NCBI RefSeq assembly: GCF_003050865.1
Contig: NZ_QAOK01000001.1
Location: forward strand, 224,713 to 288,712
From: Nitrosospira multiformis
Lineage (GTDB): Bacteria > Pseudomonadota > Gammaproteobacteria > Burkholderiales > Nitrosomonadaceae
Direction: 5' to 3'
Length of the DNA stretch: 64,000 nt
The translations under genes were made by a program, and so were the position numbers. The notes under the pieces are model-generated. The model had not been told where the DNA came from, made no database searches, and saw only the letters and a list, made by a program, of their open reading frames with translations. Shown piece after piece: positions 1 to 9,037 of the stretch. Every line of letters starts with the position of its first letter. Positions within the stretch are counted from its first letter, which is position 1.

Positions 1-356
1 AGACAGGCGCGGGCATCCGGTACGATCGCCAGAATGAGGTGCAGCACCACGTGATCGAAGCAAGCGTCCACGAACGGCAGGGACATGCTGTCCCCCTGGA
101 CGAGGTCTACATGCAGCTTTCCTATCCTGGGTCTTGCCCGCTTCAGCATGGCCGCGGTAAGGTCCAGTCCTACATAATGATGACACGCTGGAACATGCGG
201 AAGGTCGAGCCCGGTACCGATGCCGCTGATGAGAATGTCGAGATTCTCCTGCCGTGGCAATTGCTCAAGACTGGCCGCCCGCAGTCCCGTACCCGCCCCG
301 GCGAGCAAGGCATCGTAAAGCGGAGCGATCAGACTGTAGGAACGGCGCAAAGACAT
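1..356 (-). CDS. Class I SAM-dependent methyltransferase, 3' end cut by the window edge
   Basis: The minus strand is open from an ATG at 356 to the left edge. It begins MSLRRSYSLIAPLYDALLAG, the usual opening of UbiE-like methyltransferases ('Y..iAp.YD'). A glycine-rich SAM-binding loop (ILISGIGTGLDLP, about residues 44-56) follows, then an acidic motif (YVGLDLTAAML) and a motif-IV-like stretch (PFVDACFDHVVLHLIL). About 118 residues are visible and the C-terminal substrate-recognition part lies outside. It is read in the same direction as lgt, starting 24 bases after the lgt stop, so co-transcription is possible. The substrate cannot be deduced; quinone, phospholipid or small-molecule methylation are all possible. 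Confidence 0.75.
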   Translation of the reverse strand, partial: MSLRRSYSLIAPLYDALLAGAGTGLRAASLEQLPRQENLDILISGIGTGLDLPHVPACHHYVGLDLTAAMLKRARPRIGKLHVDLVQGDSMSLPFVDACFDHVVLHLILAIVPDARAC

Positions 357-380
357 ACAAAATTGTCTAATTGTCTATTT

Positions 381-1244
381 CTATTTGCTGCCGCGCTTGC
401 CCGCGATTGCGGCTTTGGTGGTTTTGCCAGCTTTGCTGGCTTTCCCCCCGGGGGACACAGGGGCCTGGGTACGATAAGCCCAGACCAGCATGATTACCCC
501 GGCGAGGATCATGGGTAGCGACAGCCACTGCCCCATGCTGATACCCAGCGTCATCATGCCCATGAAACCTTCGTCCGGCTCACGGAAAAACTCCGCAAAC
601 GAGCGGAATACACCATAACCGATCAGAAATACTCCGGAAACCGCTCCAACCGGTCTCGGCCTCGCGGAATAAATCCACATCAATGTAAAAAACACCAACC
701 CTTCCAGAGCAAACTCGTACAGTTGGGAAGGATGACGCGGAACATTGTCGACATACGGAAAAATCATGCCCCAAGGCACATCGGTGGGCCGCCCCCATAA
801 CTCGGCATTGATAAAGTTGCCGATGCGCCCCGCCCCTAGCCCCAGCGGCACCAATGGAGCGATGAAATCCGTCACGGCGAGCCAACGCAGGTGATATTTG
901 CGGGCCAACAGGGCCATGGCGGCTATCACTCCGAGAAAACCGCCATGAAATGACATCCCGCCTTGCCAGACGGCAAAGATTTCCAGAGGATGCTCCAGAT
1001 AATAGCCGAACTGATAAAAAAATATGTGACCCAGGCGGCCGCCCACAATCACGCCGAGCACACCGTAAAACAGCATATCGTCCAGCATGCTGATAGTGAA
1101 CGCCCCCTCGGGATTTCGTTTAATGCGGTAGCGCCCCAGCAGAATGAAGCAAGCGAATCCGATGAGATACATGAGCCCGTACCATCGAACCGCGAGCGGT
1201 CCGAGTTGAACGGCAATGGGATCAATCTGGGGATGAACTAGCAT
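381..1244 (-). CDS. lgt: Prolipoprotein diacylglyceryl transferase
   Basis: Lgt moves the diacylglyceryl group from phosphatidylglycerol to the lipobox cysteine of prolipoproteins, the first step of lipoprotein maturation in the inner membrane. The 287-residue protein has the family's multi-pass hydrophobic profile. It carries the signature [17 protein letters not shown] in the middle, and the N-terminal [20 protein letters not shown] typical of Lgt. Length is normal. The C-terminus ends in a Lys/Ala-rich tail. The ATG at 1244 has only a weak ribosome-binding site. The window contains a likely client, the RlpA lipoprotein at 38 kb. It diverges from ilvD. Confidence 0.96.
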   Translation of the reverse strand: MLVHPQIDPIAVQLGPLAVRWYGLMYLIGFACFILLGRYRIKRNPEGAFTISMLDDMLFYGVLGVIVGGRLGHIFFYQFGYYLEHPLEIFAVWQGGMSFHGGFLGVIAAMALLARKYHLRWLAVTDFIAPLVPLGLGAGRIGNFINAELWGRPTDVPWGMIFPYVDNVPRHPSQLYEFALEGLVFFTLMWIYSARPRPVGAVSGVFLIGYGVFRSFAEFFREPDEGFMGMMTLGISMGQWLSLPMILAGVIMLVWAYRTQAPVSPGGKASKAGKTTKAAIAGKRGSK

Positions 1245-1561
1245 GGGCTTGCATTTTTTTCAGGTAAAATAGCTTGTTTATCGAGCGCAGCATTAAAACA
1301 TCATACCGGCGAAAATCGGCAGGGAAAGCAGAAGCCCTTCCTGGCGGGAGAGTTGGGCAGGAATGAAATGACGAGTCTCGTTTTCCCCTCATTATACATA
1401 CGGCAACGATTATTCACCGCGGAGAACGCGGAAAAGAGCGACTTTGAACTGCTTTTTCTTTCCTCGCAGCTTCGCAGGTGCCTCGATCACCTTTTCCCCT
1501 GACTACCGGAATTCGCCAGAATTTGCCTGCATTCCCGTTTTTTCAATTCAAGGAGTAATTC
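1245..1561. other. Divergent intergenic region lgt/ilvD
   Basis: These 317 bases separate the divergent lgt and ilvD genes and must hold their promoters. An AT-rich stretch (cattatacata, near 1390-1400) could be part of an ilvD promoter, but no paired -35/-10 is convincing. A clear ribosome-binding site AAGGAG lies just before the ilvD ATG. I saw no leader peptide rich in branched-chain amino acids and no attenuator hairpin. Confidence 0.5.
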
Positions 1562-3235
1562 ATGTCAGATAACCAGCGCAGCCGGGCAATCACTCAGGGG
1601 GCGGAACGTACCCCCAACCGCGCGATGCTGCGGGCTGTAGGTTTCGGCGACAACGATTTCGACAAACCCATCGTCGGCGTGGCCAATGGCTTTTCCACCA
1701 TCACACCCTGCAACAAGGGATTGAACGAGCTGGCGCTGGATGCCGAGCATGCATTGCAACAGGCGGGCGCGATGCCCCAGATGTTCGGTACCATCACCGT
1801 TTCCGATGGTATCTCCATGGGAACGGAAGGCATGAAGTATTCACTGGTATCCCGCGAAGTCATTGCCGATTCGATTGAAACAGCGGTGCAGGCCGAAAGC
1901 ATGGACGGCGTGATCGCCATCGGGGGCTGTGACAAGAACATGCCGGGCGCAATGATGGCTATGGCGCGCATGAATGTTCCCGCAATTTTTGTTTATGGCG
2001 GAACGATCAAACCGGGTCATTATAAAGGAAAGGATCTCACCATTGTCAGTGCTTTCGAAGCGGTCGGACAGTACACCTCCCATAAGATAGACGCGAAAGA
2101 ACTGCTCGAAGTGGAGCGCCACGCCTGTCCCGGAGCGGGCTCCTGTGGAGGCATGTACACGGCCAATACGATGTCGTCCGCTTTCGAAGCGATGGGCATG
2201 AGCCTCCCCTATTCTTCCACGATGGCTGCGGAGGATGGCGAGAAGCGCACCAGCGCGGCACATTCAGCGGAAGTGCTCGTGGATGCAATCAGGAAACAGA
2301 TTCGTCCGCGCGACATCATTACCCGCAAGTCCGTTGAAAACGCGATCGCGGTGATCATGGCCGTAGGGGGTTCCACCAATGCTGTTTTGCATTTCCTCGC
2401 CATTGCCCATGCCGCCGAAGTGACCCTCACGATCGATGATTTTGAACGCATGCGCGGCAAAGTGCCGGTACTGTGCAATCTCAAACCCTCGGGACGATAC
2501 GTAGCCACCGACCTGCACAAGGCAGGGGGCATTCCCCAGGTAATGAAAATGCTGCTCGATCACGGCCTGCTGCATGGCGACTGCATCACCATCAGCGGGC
2601 AGACCATTACCGAGATATTGAAGGATGTGCCGTCAGAGCCTCGCAAGGATCAGGATGTCATCCGCCAGTGGGACAACCCGTTGTACGCCCAGGGCCACCT
2701 CGCCATACTCAAGGGTAATCTCGCCACAGAAGGGTGCGTAGCGAAAATCACCGGGGTGAAAACACCAAAAATTACCGGACCGGCACGGGTATTCGACTCG
2801 GAAGAAGCCTGCATGGCAGCCATCCTTGCGCGCGAGATCCAGCCTGGTGACGTGGTGGTGATACGCTATGAGGGCCCCAAAGGCGGTCCGGGCATGCGGG
2901 AAATGCTGTCTCCCACTTCTGCGCTCATTGGCGAGGGACTCGGAGATTCGGTGGGCCTGATCACCGATGGACGGTTCTCCGGGGGCACCTATGGAATGGT
3001 GGTTGGACACGTGGCACCGGAGGCGTTTGTAGGCGGCACCATTGCGCTGGTGCGGGAAGGCGATTCGATCACCATAGACGCCGAGCAACGGCTACTGCAG
3101 CTCAACGTTCCTGGAGATGAGCTGGCCCGGCGCCGGGCTGAATGGCAACCGCCCCATCCGCGCTACACACGAGGAGTGCTCGCTAAATATTCGAAGCTCG
3201 TCTCGAGTGCCAGCCGGGGAGCGATCACCGACTAA
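1562..3235 (+). CDS. ilvD: Dihydroxy-acid dehydratase
   Basis: IlvD dehydrates 2,3-dihydroxy-isovalerate and 2,3-dihydroxy-3-methylvalerate to the 2-oxo acids, the penultimate step in valine and isoleucine synthesis. The 557-residue length is standard. Iron-sulfur ligands are visible in [20 protein letters not shown] and [15 protein letters not shown], and the C-terminal substrate loop in GRFSGGTYG. The ATG at 1562 has an AAGGAG site 7 bases upstream. It stands alone rather than beside other ilv genes, and the next gene starts 24 bases later, so the DUF255 gene may be co-transcribed. Confidence 0.97.
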   Translation: MSDNQRSRAITQGAERTPNRAMLRAVGFGDNDFDKPIVGVANGFSTITPCNKGLNELALDAEHALQQAGAMPQMFGTITVSDGISMGTEGMKYSLVSREVIADSIETAVQAESMDGVIAIGGCDKNMPGAMMAMARMNVPAIFVYGGTIKPGHYKGKDLTIVSAFEAVGQYTSHKIDAKELLEVERHACPGAGSCGGMYTANTMSSAFEAMGMSLPYSSTMAAEDGEKRTSAAHSAEVLVDAIRKQIRPRDIITRKSVENAIAVIMAVGGSTNAVLHFLAIAHAAEVTLTIDDFERMRGKVPVLCNLKPSGRYVATDLHKAGGIPQVMKMLLDHGLLHGDCITISGQTITEILKDVPSEPRKDQDVIRQWDNPLYAQGHLAILKGNLATEGCVAKITGVKTPKITGPARVFDSEEACMAAILAREIQPGDVVVIRYEGPKGGPGMREMLSPTSALIGEGLGDSVGLITDGRFSGGTYGMVVGHVAPEAFVGGTIALVREGDSITIDAEQRLLQLNVPGDELARRRAEWQPPHPRYTRGVLAKYSKLVSSASRGAITD

Positions 3236-3259
3236 CCTGTTCTTTCCCACTACAAAGCC

Positions 3260-5362
3260 ATGCTCAATCATCTTGCCGGTGAAACCAGCCCCTACCTGCT
3301 GCAACATGCAGACAATCCTGTCGCCTGGTATCCCTGGGGAGAAGAAGCGCTGACGCTTGCCCGCACGCAAGACAGGCCGATCCTGCTATCCGTCGGCTAC
3401 TCTGCCTGCCACTGGTGCCATGTGATGGCGCACGAGTGCTTCGAGGATGTGGAAGTCGCCGAAGTCATGAACCGGTACTTCATCAATATCAAGGTGGATC
3501 GCGAGGAACGCCCGGATATCGATCAGATTTATCAGACCGCGCTCTACATGCTGACACAGCGCAACGGCGGCTGGCCTCTCACGCTTTTTCTGACGCCCGA
3601 TCAAAAGCCATTCTTCGGCGGCACCTATTTTCCCAAAACGATGCGTCACGATCTGCCGGGTTTCCTCGATTTATTGCCACGGGTGGCGGAAACTTACCGC
3701 GTTCGCCGCCCCGAGATCGAACGCCAGAGTGCATCGCTGCTCAAATCCTTCGCCGATATGCTGCCATCAAAAGCACCGGAGGCTCCGGTATTTTCTGAGC
3801 GTCCACTGGAACAGGCACTGGCTGAGTTGAAGAACCGGTTTGACTTCGAAAATGGTGGTTTCGGCGAGGCGCCGAAGTTCCTGCACCTGACCGAACTGGA
3901 TTTCTGTTTGCGGCGCTACTTCACTGCCGGCAATAGCGAGGCATTGCACATGGCCACGCTGACATTGGAGAAAATGGCGGAAGGCGGCATCTACGACCAA
4001 GTGGGCGGTGGGTTCTATCGTTACAGTACCGACAAGCAGTGGCAGATTCCGCATTTCGAAAAAATGCTTTATGACAATGGGCCCCTGCTGCATCTCTATG
4101 CGGATGCCTGGATCGCGTCCGGAAATCCGCTGTTTGCCCAGATTGTGGAAGAAACCGCTACCTGGGTCATGCGCGAAATGCAGCCAGGATATGAAGCGGA
4201 TGAAAAGAGAACGGGAGCCGGCTACTGGTCGACTCTGGATGCCGACTCGGAAAACGTCGAAGGCAAGTTCTACGTATGGGATCGCAGTGAGGCGTCCCAC
4301 ATTCTTTCACGTCGTGAATATGCCGTAGCCGCCGATTACTATGGTCTGTCCCAGGGAGCGAACTTCGGGAACAGACACTGGCATCTGGCAGTGACCCAAT
4401 CGCTGCCCGAGATAGCTAAAAACTTCGGCGTCCCCTACGCAAACGCACGACAATGGCTTGAATCAGCGCGCAAGAAGCTGCTTGCACAGCGCCAGCGTCG
4501 CGTTCTTCCCGGGCGGGATGAGAAAACCCTGACCAGCTGGAATGGACTGATGATCAAGGGCATGGCTCGGGCCGGACGCATATTCGGTCGCGACGACTGG
4601 GTGCGCTCGGCTATCCGTGCAGTGGATTTCATTCGTTCCACCCTCTGGGAAAACGGACGCCTGCTGGCAACCTGGAAGGACGGAAATGGACATCTCAATG
4701 CCTATCTCGACGATTACGCTTTCCTGCTGGACGGATTACTGGAACTGATGCAGACAACGTTCCGCCCTGTGGATCTCGATTTCGCCATTGCGCTGGCCGA
4801 CGTTCTTCTTGACCAGTTTGAAGACAAGGAAGCTGGCGGTTTTTTCTTTACCAGCCATGATCATGAAAATCTGATCCATCGTCCCAAGCCTGGTTATGAC
4901 CATGCTACACCATCCGGCAACGGCGTCGCGATCTATACTCTTCAGCGCATGGGTTATCTGCTGGGGGAATTCCGTTATCTGCACGCGGCAGAACGCGCGC
5001 TGCAACTCTTCTACCCTGCCCTGATCCGGCATCCCGACTCCTGTTGCAGCCTGCTTCTGGCGCTTGAGCAGTGGCTCTTACCTCCCACCGTTGTCATACT
5101 GCGGGGAAAAGCGGACGCGATGGTGAGATGGGAAAACGCCTTGCGTCAGCGCGCCCCCATCGCTCTTGTGCTTGCGCTGCCAGTTGATGGCGGGGTGCCA
5201 GCAACGCTGCCGCCGAGTCTTGCCAAGCCCCTTCCGTCAGGGATCGGTGTCAACGCCTGGGTCTGTCATGGCGTTAAGTGCTTACCGGAAATCACTGACT
5301 TGCAGGAATTGCTGCGTATCAGCGAAATTCGAGGTAAGATAAGATCCCTTTTCTATAATTAA
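3260..5362 (+). CDS. DUF255 thioredoxin-fold protein (YyaL / SPATA20 family)
   Basis: This 700-residue protein has an N-terminal thioredoxin-like domain with the family motif SACHWCHVMAHE (Cys50 and Cys53) and a long C-terminal all-helical part related to (alpha/alpha)6-barrel sugar-epimerase folds. Conserved family segments include LAGETSPYLLQHADNPV, VDREERPDID, NGGWPLTLFLTPD, GGIYDQVGGGFYRYSTD and HFEKMLYDN. There is no signal peptide, so it is probably cytoplasmic. The biochemical role of the family is not established; a redox function is inferred from the CxxC. The gene lies between ilvD and a cytochrome c gene, 24 and 21 bases from each, in one orientation. Confidence 0.93.
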   Translation: MLNHLAGETSPYLLQHADNPVAWYPWGEEALTLARTQDRPILLSVGYSACHWCHVMAHECFEDVEVAEVMNRYFINIKVDREERPDIDQIYQTALYMLTQRNGGWPLTLFLTPDQKPFFGGTYFPKTMRHDLPGFLDLLPRVAETYRVRRPEIERQSASLLKSFADMLPSKAPEAPVFSERPLEQALAELKNRFDFENGGFGEAPKFLHLTELDFCLRRYFTAGNSEALHMATLTLEKMAEGGIYDQVGGGFYRYSTDKQWQIPHFEKMLYDNGPLLHLYADAWIASGNPLFAQIVEETATWVMREMQPGYEADEKRTGAGYWSTLDADSENVEGKFYVWDRSEASHILSRREYAVAADYYGLSQGANFGNRHWHLAVTQSLPEIAKNFGVPYANARQWLESARKKLLAQRQRRVLPGRDEKTLTSWNGLMIKGMARAGRIFGRDDWVRSAIRAVDFIRSTLWENGRLLATWKDGNGHLNAYLDDYAFLLDGLLELMQTTFRPVDLDFAIALADVLLDQFEDKEAGGFFFTSHDHENLIHRPKPGYDHATPSGNGVAIYTLQRMGYLLGEFRYLHAAERALQLFYPALIRHPDSCCSLLLALEQWLLPPTVVILRGKADAMVRWENALRQRAPIALVLALPVDGGVPATLPPSLAKPLPSGIGVNAWVCHGVKCLPEITDLQELLRISEIRGKIRSLFYN

Positions 5363-5383
5363 CGGATAAAAGGAGTGTGTGTA

Positions 5384-5692
5384 ATGAAAGCTGTCTGGAT
5401 GGGAATGGTTGCGGCATCAGCTTTGTTGGTTGTCGGTACCGCGCAGGCGAGCCCCGATTTAGCGAAAAGCAGCGGTTGCCTGAATTGTCATATGGTGGAC
5501 AAAAAACTGGTCGGGCCTGCATTGAAGGATATAGCGGCCAAGTATAAGGCTGACCCGAAAGCCGTGGACTATCTGGCAGGAAAAATCCAGAAAGGAAGCC
5601 AGGGAGTTTGGGGACCTGTTCCCATGCCGCCAAATGCAAAGGTTAACGAGGCAGATGCCAAGACTCTGGCACAGTGGATTCTGACCCAATAA
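5384..5692 (+). CDS. Periplasmic class I cytochrome c (c-551/c-552 type)
   Basis: A 102-residue precursor with a signal peptide ending near AQA/SP, giving a mature protein of about 80 residues. The haem site is CLNCH and the distal Met ligand is in the PMPPN segment, as in bacterial cytochrome c8 / c-552. Such small cytochromes carry electrons between periplasmic partners; in ammonia oxidisers they feed the terminal oxidase or nitrite-reducing enzymes. I prefer the ATG at 5384, which has AAAAGGAG 8 bases upstream, over a GTG at 5375 that lies inside that site. A strong terminator follows directly. Confidence 0.93.
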   Translation: MKAVWMGMVAASALLVVGTAQASPDLAKSSGCLNCHMVDKKLVGPALKDIAAKYKADPKAVDYLAGKIQKGSQGVWGPVPMPPNAKVNEADAKTLAQWILTQ

Positions 5693-5704
5693 GTCCAGGT
5701 CCGC

Positions 5705-5735
5705 TAAAAAAGCCGGCAAGTGCCGGCTTTTTTAT
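5705..5735 (+). terminator. Rho-independent terminator after the cytochrome c gene
   Basis: A perfect stem AGCCGGCA / TGCCGGCT (5711-5718 and 5721-5728) with a 2-base loop is preceded by a run of A and followed by TTTTT-A-TTTT. The A run on the other side makes it potentially bidirectional. It closes the ilvD-DUF255-cytochrome group. Confidence 0.9.
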
Positions 5736-5759
5736 TTTGCTTGCCCCTGCCAAAAGTAC

Positions 5760-6515
5760 ATGAACTGGTTTGCAACCAACTTCGCAAGCGCATTTCTTCT
5801 CCCCCCGTTCAACCTTATTTTACTGGGCGTCGCAGGCATCCTGCTCCTGAAACGCCGACAGGGAACAGGTATGACATTGGTAGCTGCCGCACTTGCTCTG
5901 CTTTACCTTCTTTCCATTCCGATCGTCGCGGACGCCCTGTTGCAGGTACTGGAGGCGTCCCCGGAAAAGAACCTGCCTGACGACAGCATACAAGCCATCG
6001 TCGTGCTGGGTGGAGGAACCTACTATTATGCGCCCGAATATGACGATCATACCGTCGGCAGATACACGCTGGAACGTGTTCGCTATGCGGCGAAGATGTA
6101 TCGTGCAACTTGCAAACCGATGCTGGCCGCAGGAGGCGCCCCTCTCGGTAATCGCTCATCCGAAGCCATGCAGATGAAGGCAGTGCTGGAAGAGGAGTTT
6201 CTCGTTCCAGTCGAGTGGGTAGAGGAAGCATCGAGCAATACCCGGGAAAACGCCTACAAGAGCTTTGCCATCCTGCAAAAACAGGGTATCCGCCAGATCG
6301 CGCTTGTCACCCATGCGTGGCACATGCCGAGAGCGGCGCGCGAATTCGAACAGGCCGGATTCGAGGTTACTCCTGCTGCCACAGGATACACGCGGCGTTA
6401 CAAGACCGATCTGCTTACATTCATTCCAAACGCCGGTGCGCTCCTCAAAAGCAGCCTGTTCTTCCACGAGGTCATTGGCATGTTGTGGTACCGCCTGACG
6501 CCTGCGCCGGATTGA
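5760..6515 (+). CDS. YdcF/ElyC-family membrane protein (DUF218)
   Basis: 251 residues. Two hydrophobic segments (about residues 14-26 and 37-52) precede a soluble DUF218 domain with the family landmarks VVLGGG (after the second segment), AGGAP, EEASSNTRENA and LVTHAWHMPRA. The arrangement of two N-terminal helices and a large DUF218 domain matches ElyC, which in E. coli is linked to undecaprenyl-phosphate use and envelope integrity, more than the soluble YdcF. The function here is inferred from that likeness. It starts just after the cytochrome terminator, so it needs its own promoter. The ribosome-binding site is poor. Confidence 0.85.
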   Translation: MNWFATNFASAFLLPPFNLILLGVAGILLLKRRQGTGMTLVAAALALLYLLSIPIVADALLQVLEASPEKNLPDDSIQAIVVLGGGTYYYAPEYDDHTVGRYTLERVRYAAKMYRATCKPMLAAGGAPLGNRSSEAMQMKAVLEEEFLVPVEWVEEASSNTRENAYKSFAILQKQGIRQIALVTHAWHMPRAAREFEQAGFEVTPAATGYTRRYKTDLLTFIPNAGALLKSSLFFHEVIGMLWYRLTPAPD

Positions 6516-6582
6516 GGGTCACTACACTCGGCATGGTAGGAAGTCGCTAAAATAGCGTAATCGAATTCTGGAAAGGAGCGGC

Positions 6583-6999
6583 ATGAAAGCACGCGTCAAA
6601 TGGCAGAGCGAAGCAAGTTTCCTGGGCGAATCAGGCAGCGGTCATACAGTACTGATGGATGGACCGCCGGAATCAGGGGGCAGGAACCGTGGACCCCGCC
6701 CGATGGAGATGCTGTTGATGGGAACCGGGGGCTGCGCAGCTTTTGATGTTGTGCTGATTCTGAAAAAAGGCCGCCAGGATATCTGCGATTGTGAGGTGCG
6801 CATTGAAGCGGAACGGGCCGAACGAGAGCCGAAAGTGTTTACCCGCATTCACTTCCATTTCATCGTGACCGGAAAAAAACTGAATCCGCAACAGGTAGAA
6901 CGCGCAATCAGCTTGTCCGCTGAAAAATACTGTTCCGCATCGATCATGCTGGCCAAAACAGCAGAACTGACCCACGATTTTGAAATCGTGGAAGCGTGA
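6583..6999 (+). CDS. OsmC-family protein (YhfA-like)
   Basis: 138 residues of OsmC/Ohr fold. The two redox cysteines are present as GGCAAFD (Cys51) and KYCSAS (Cys117), and the N-terminal beta-rich part (VKWQSEASFLGESGSGH) is typical of the YhfA branch rather than Ohr. OsmC/Ohr relatives reduce organic hydroperoxides; the YhfA branch has no settled substrate. An AAAGGAG site precedes the ATG. It converges on coq7, and no terminator is evident in the 42-base gap. Confidence 0.9.
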   Translation: MKARVKWQSEASFLGESGSGHTVLMDGPPESGGRNRGPRPMEMLLMGTGGCAAFDVVLILKKGRQDICDCEVRIEAERAEREPKVFTRIHFHFIVTGKKLNPQQVERAISLSAEKYCSASIMLAKTAELTHDFEIVEA

Positions 7000-7041
7000 A
7001 GCCTTCGCCCCTCAGTATTGGCTTTAGACCTGCTATATTCG

Positions 7042-7668
7042 TTAGACCCAATAGGCAGTCCGGGTCATCACCGATGACGCCATCTTCATCACCAGTTTCA
7101 CCGGCATCGGCAGTTCGGCGCCGCCATTCGCCATGGCGGTAGTGGCGTGTCCGGCCTCATCGATCTGCATCTGGGTCACAATGGCGCGGCTCTTCTCGTC
7201 GGCGTGGGGCAAACGGCTCAGGTGCCCCCCGAGATGAGCGGACACCTGACGTTCGGTTTCCGCAAGAAACCCCAGGTTCCACTTGTCGCCCAGCAATCCG
7301 GCGAAAGCGCCAATGGCAAATGAACCGCCATACCATAATGGATTCAATAGACTCTTGCGTCCGCTCAATTCGTTAATGCGCCGTTCCGTCCAGGCAAGAT
7401 GCTCGGTTTCCTCGCGTGCCGCCTGGGCAAGTGTCTGCTGGACCTCGGCATCCCGCGCCGTCAGCGCTTGGCCCTGATAAAGGGCTTGCGCGCAGATCTC
7501 GCCCACGTGGTTGACACGCATCAGTGCCGCCGATTCGCTTTTCTCCAGATCATTCAGTTCCGCCTCCGCCAACTGGGTTCCGGGCACTGGCCGCAGTGTC
7601 TGCGCCGGAGTCAACAAGGTGCGCAGCGCGTGGTCGAAACCAATAATGAGTTTGTCAAGATTGGGCAT
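7042..7668 (-). CDS. coq7: 3-demethoxyubiquinol 3-hydroxylase (Coq7 family)
   Basis: Coq7 is a di-iron monooxygenase that carries out the last ring hydroxylation of ubiquinone synthesis. The 208-residue frame from [16 protein letters not shown] has the carboxylate/histidine ligands in [18 protein letters not shown] and QIDEAGHA. The frame stays open upstream to 7896, but that extension runs through a dispersed repeat and has no homology to the family, so I place the start at 7668. Converges with the OsmC gene. Ubiquinone synthesis fits the aerobic respiratory genes in the window. Confidence 0.95.
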   Translation of the reverse strand: MPNLDKLIIGFDHALRTLLTPAQTLRPVPGTQLAEAELNDLEKSESAALMRVNHVGEICAQALYQGQALTARDAEVQQTLAQAAREETEHLAWTERRINELSGRKSLLNPLWYGGSFAIGAFAGLLGDKWNLGFLAETERQVSAHLGGHLSRLPHADEKSRAIVTQMQIDEAGHATTAMANGGAELPMPVKLVMKMASSVMTRTAYWV

Positions 7669-7718
7669 AAGATTCTCTGAGAAAGAAAGCAATGAAAACG
7701 GTAAGAATGATAACGCTG

Positions 7719-7778
7719 CCATTTCTGCAATTGTATACCCATTCGCCCTGTTGTTAACGTGGCAAGGTGAGTGACTTC
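7719..7778. repeat. Dispersed ~60-bp repeat, copy 1 (upstream of coq7)
   Basis: Bases 7719-7778 match 8996-9054 at roughly four positions in five, in the same orientation. Both share blocks such as TACCCATT, TTAACGTG and GTGA(A/G)TGACTTCG. This copy lies in the 255-base gap between coq7 and the dehydratase-like gene. Copy 2 covers the 3' end of the GlcF-like gene. It may be a small non-coding repeat family or a copied gene end. Confidence 0.6.
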
Positions 7779-7923
7779 GGATATTCTCAACCCCTGGTTC
7801 CACTCGCCATGCTTTTTTCAAATTCACTACCGCCAATTCTCCAATCAACAAAGTCTTCAGCTTTGGTCTGAAAGACCGTTTATGATGTATTCTCATGGTT
7901 CAGCTCGACCGAAGATCGTATAA

Positions 7924-8844
7924 ATGACTCTACATATCCAAACACCATTAATCGAATCGCGCCCTTTAAGCGATAGAATCGGACATTCAGTGTGGCTGAA
8001 AATGGAAATCGCTCAGCCCTCCGGCTCTTTTAAAGCCCGGGGAATCGGGTATGCGTGTGAAGAATATTTCCGACGCGGGGCAAGACGCTTCATTTCATCA
8101 TCTGGCGGAAATGCGGGCCTTGCGGTTGCCTTTGCCGGACGTAATCTGTCCGTGCCCGTGATTATCGTCGTGCCGGAAACCGCTTCAAAGCGCGCCCGGG
8201 AACTGATGGTGCGAGAGGGAGCAGAAGTGGTAATCCAGGGGAAATCTCTCAGTGAGGCGAATGCTTTTGCACTATCGCTCGTGCAACCCGAGGACGCTTT
8301 TCTGCACCCCTTTGATGATCCGCTCATCTGGACGGGTCATGCCAGCATCATTGATGAAGTAGTCGATACAGGACCAAAACCCGACGTGATCGTCCTGTCC
8401 GTCGGTGGAGGTGGCCTTCTGTGCGGCGTTATAGAGGGACTGAATCGGAATGAGTGGCAGGATGTGCCCATAATCGCCGTCGAAACCAAAGGCGCGGACT
8501 CCTTTGCTCAGGCACTCAGCGCAGGAGCGCTGGTGGAGCTGCCCAGGATATCGAGCATTGCGACAACATTAGGGGCAAGTGCGGTTTGCAGGCAGGCCCT
8601 GGAATATTCGAGAAAACATCGCATTGAGAGCGTCGTATTACCGGACAAGCTTGCCGTCTCTGGGTGCATGCAATTCCTGCACGATCATCATGCAGTGGTT
8701 GAGCCCGCTTGCGGCGTAGCGCTGGCGACGGTCTATGAAAGGGTTCCAGCTTTGTCCGGATACAAAAAAATATTGATTATCGTGTGTGGTGGTATCAGCA
8801 CTACGGTTGACCAGTTACAGGAATGGTCTGCCGTGATGCAATAA
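7924..8844 (+). CDS. PLP-dependent serine/threonine dehydratase-like enzyme
   Basis: 306 residues of fold-type II PLP enzyme. The PLP lysine is in PSGSFKARG (Lys37), the substrate loop is SSSGGNAG and the phosphate-binding glycine loop is SVGGGGLLCG. A Cys near the C-terminus (IIVCGG) fits the SDH-like branch that deaminates L-serine or L-threonine to a 2-oxo acid and ammonia. It lacks the C-terminal ACT-like regulatory domain of IlvA, so it is the short catabolic or unregulated type. The substrate is not certain. The start ATG overlaps the end of the coq7-side intergenic region and has a weak ribosome-binding site. Confidence 0.88.
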   Translation: MTLHIQTPLIESRPLSDRIGHSVWLKMEIAQPSGSFKARGIGYACEEYFRRGARRFISSSGGNAGLAVAFAGRNLSVPVIIVVPETASKRARELMVREGAEVVIQGKSLSEANAFALSLVQPEDAFLHPFDDPLIWTGHASIIDEVVDTGPKPDVIVLSVGGGGLLCGVIEGLNRNEWQDVPIIAVETKGADSFAQALSAGALVELPRISSIATTLGASAVCRQALEYSRKHRIESVVLPDKLAVSGCMQFLHDHHAVVEPACGVALATVYERVPALSGYKKILIIVCGGISTTVDQLQEWSAVMQ

Positions 8845-8854
8845 GGAATCCCGG

Positions 8855-9037
8855 ATGATGAGCCTGGAAGAAGTAAGGTCTCAGATGCTCAGCGGTAGCA
8901 GAGCCAAGCACTTCCAGGACTTTTACCACGGGCAGGGAAAATTAAACCCTGAACACGCCTACGCCCCCAGCTTCGCTGAATCGAACGAGAAAGCTATTTC
9001 AGAGATTGCATACCCATTTGCCTTGCTATTAACGTGA
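8855..9037 (+). CDS. Possible 60-residue hypothetical protein ending in a dispersed repeat
   Basis: A short ORF starts 11 bases after the dehydratase stop with GGA 6 bases before the ATG. Its first ~45 residues are hydrophilic and resemble nothing I recognise. The last ~13 residues ([12 protein letters not shown]) are simply the + strand reading of the dispersed repeat, which also gives almost the same peptide in copy 1. It overlaps the 3' end of the convergent GlcF-like gene. It could be a gene truncated by the repeat or a chance ORF. Confidence 0.25.
   Translation: MMSLEEVRSQMLSGSRAKHFQDFYHGQGKLNPEHAYAPSFAESNEKAISEIAYPFALLLT

Noticed and set aside
39..518. Plus-strand 159-codon ORF at the left edge
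   Set aside because: It is antisense to the partial methyltransferase and to the end of lgt, both with clear family motifs, and shows no family of its own.
7669..7896. N-terminal extension of coq7 by 76 residues
   Set aside because: The extension runs through the dispersed repeat and does not resemble Coq7; the [16 protein letters not shown] start gives the normal length.
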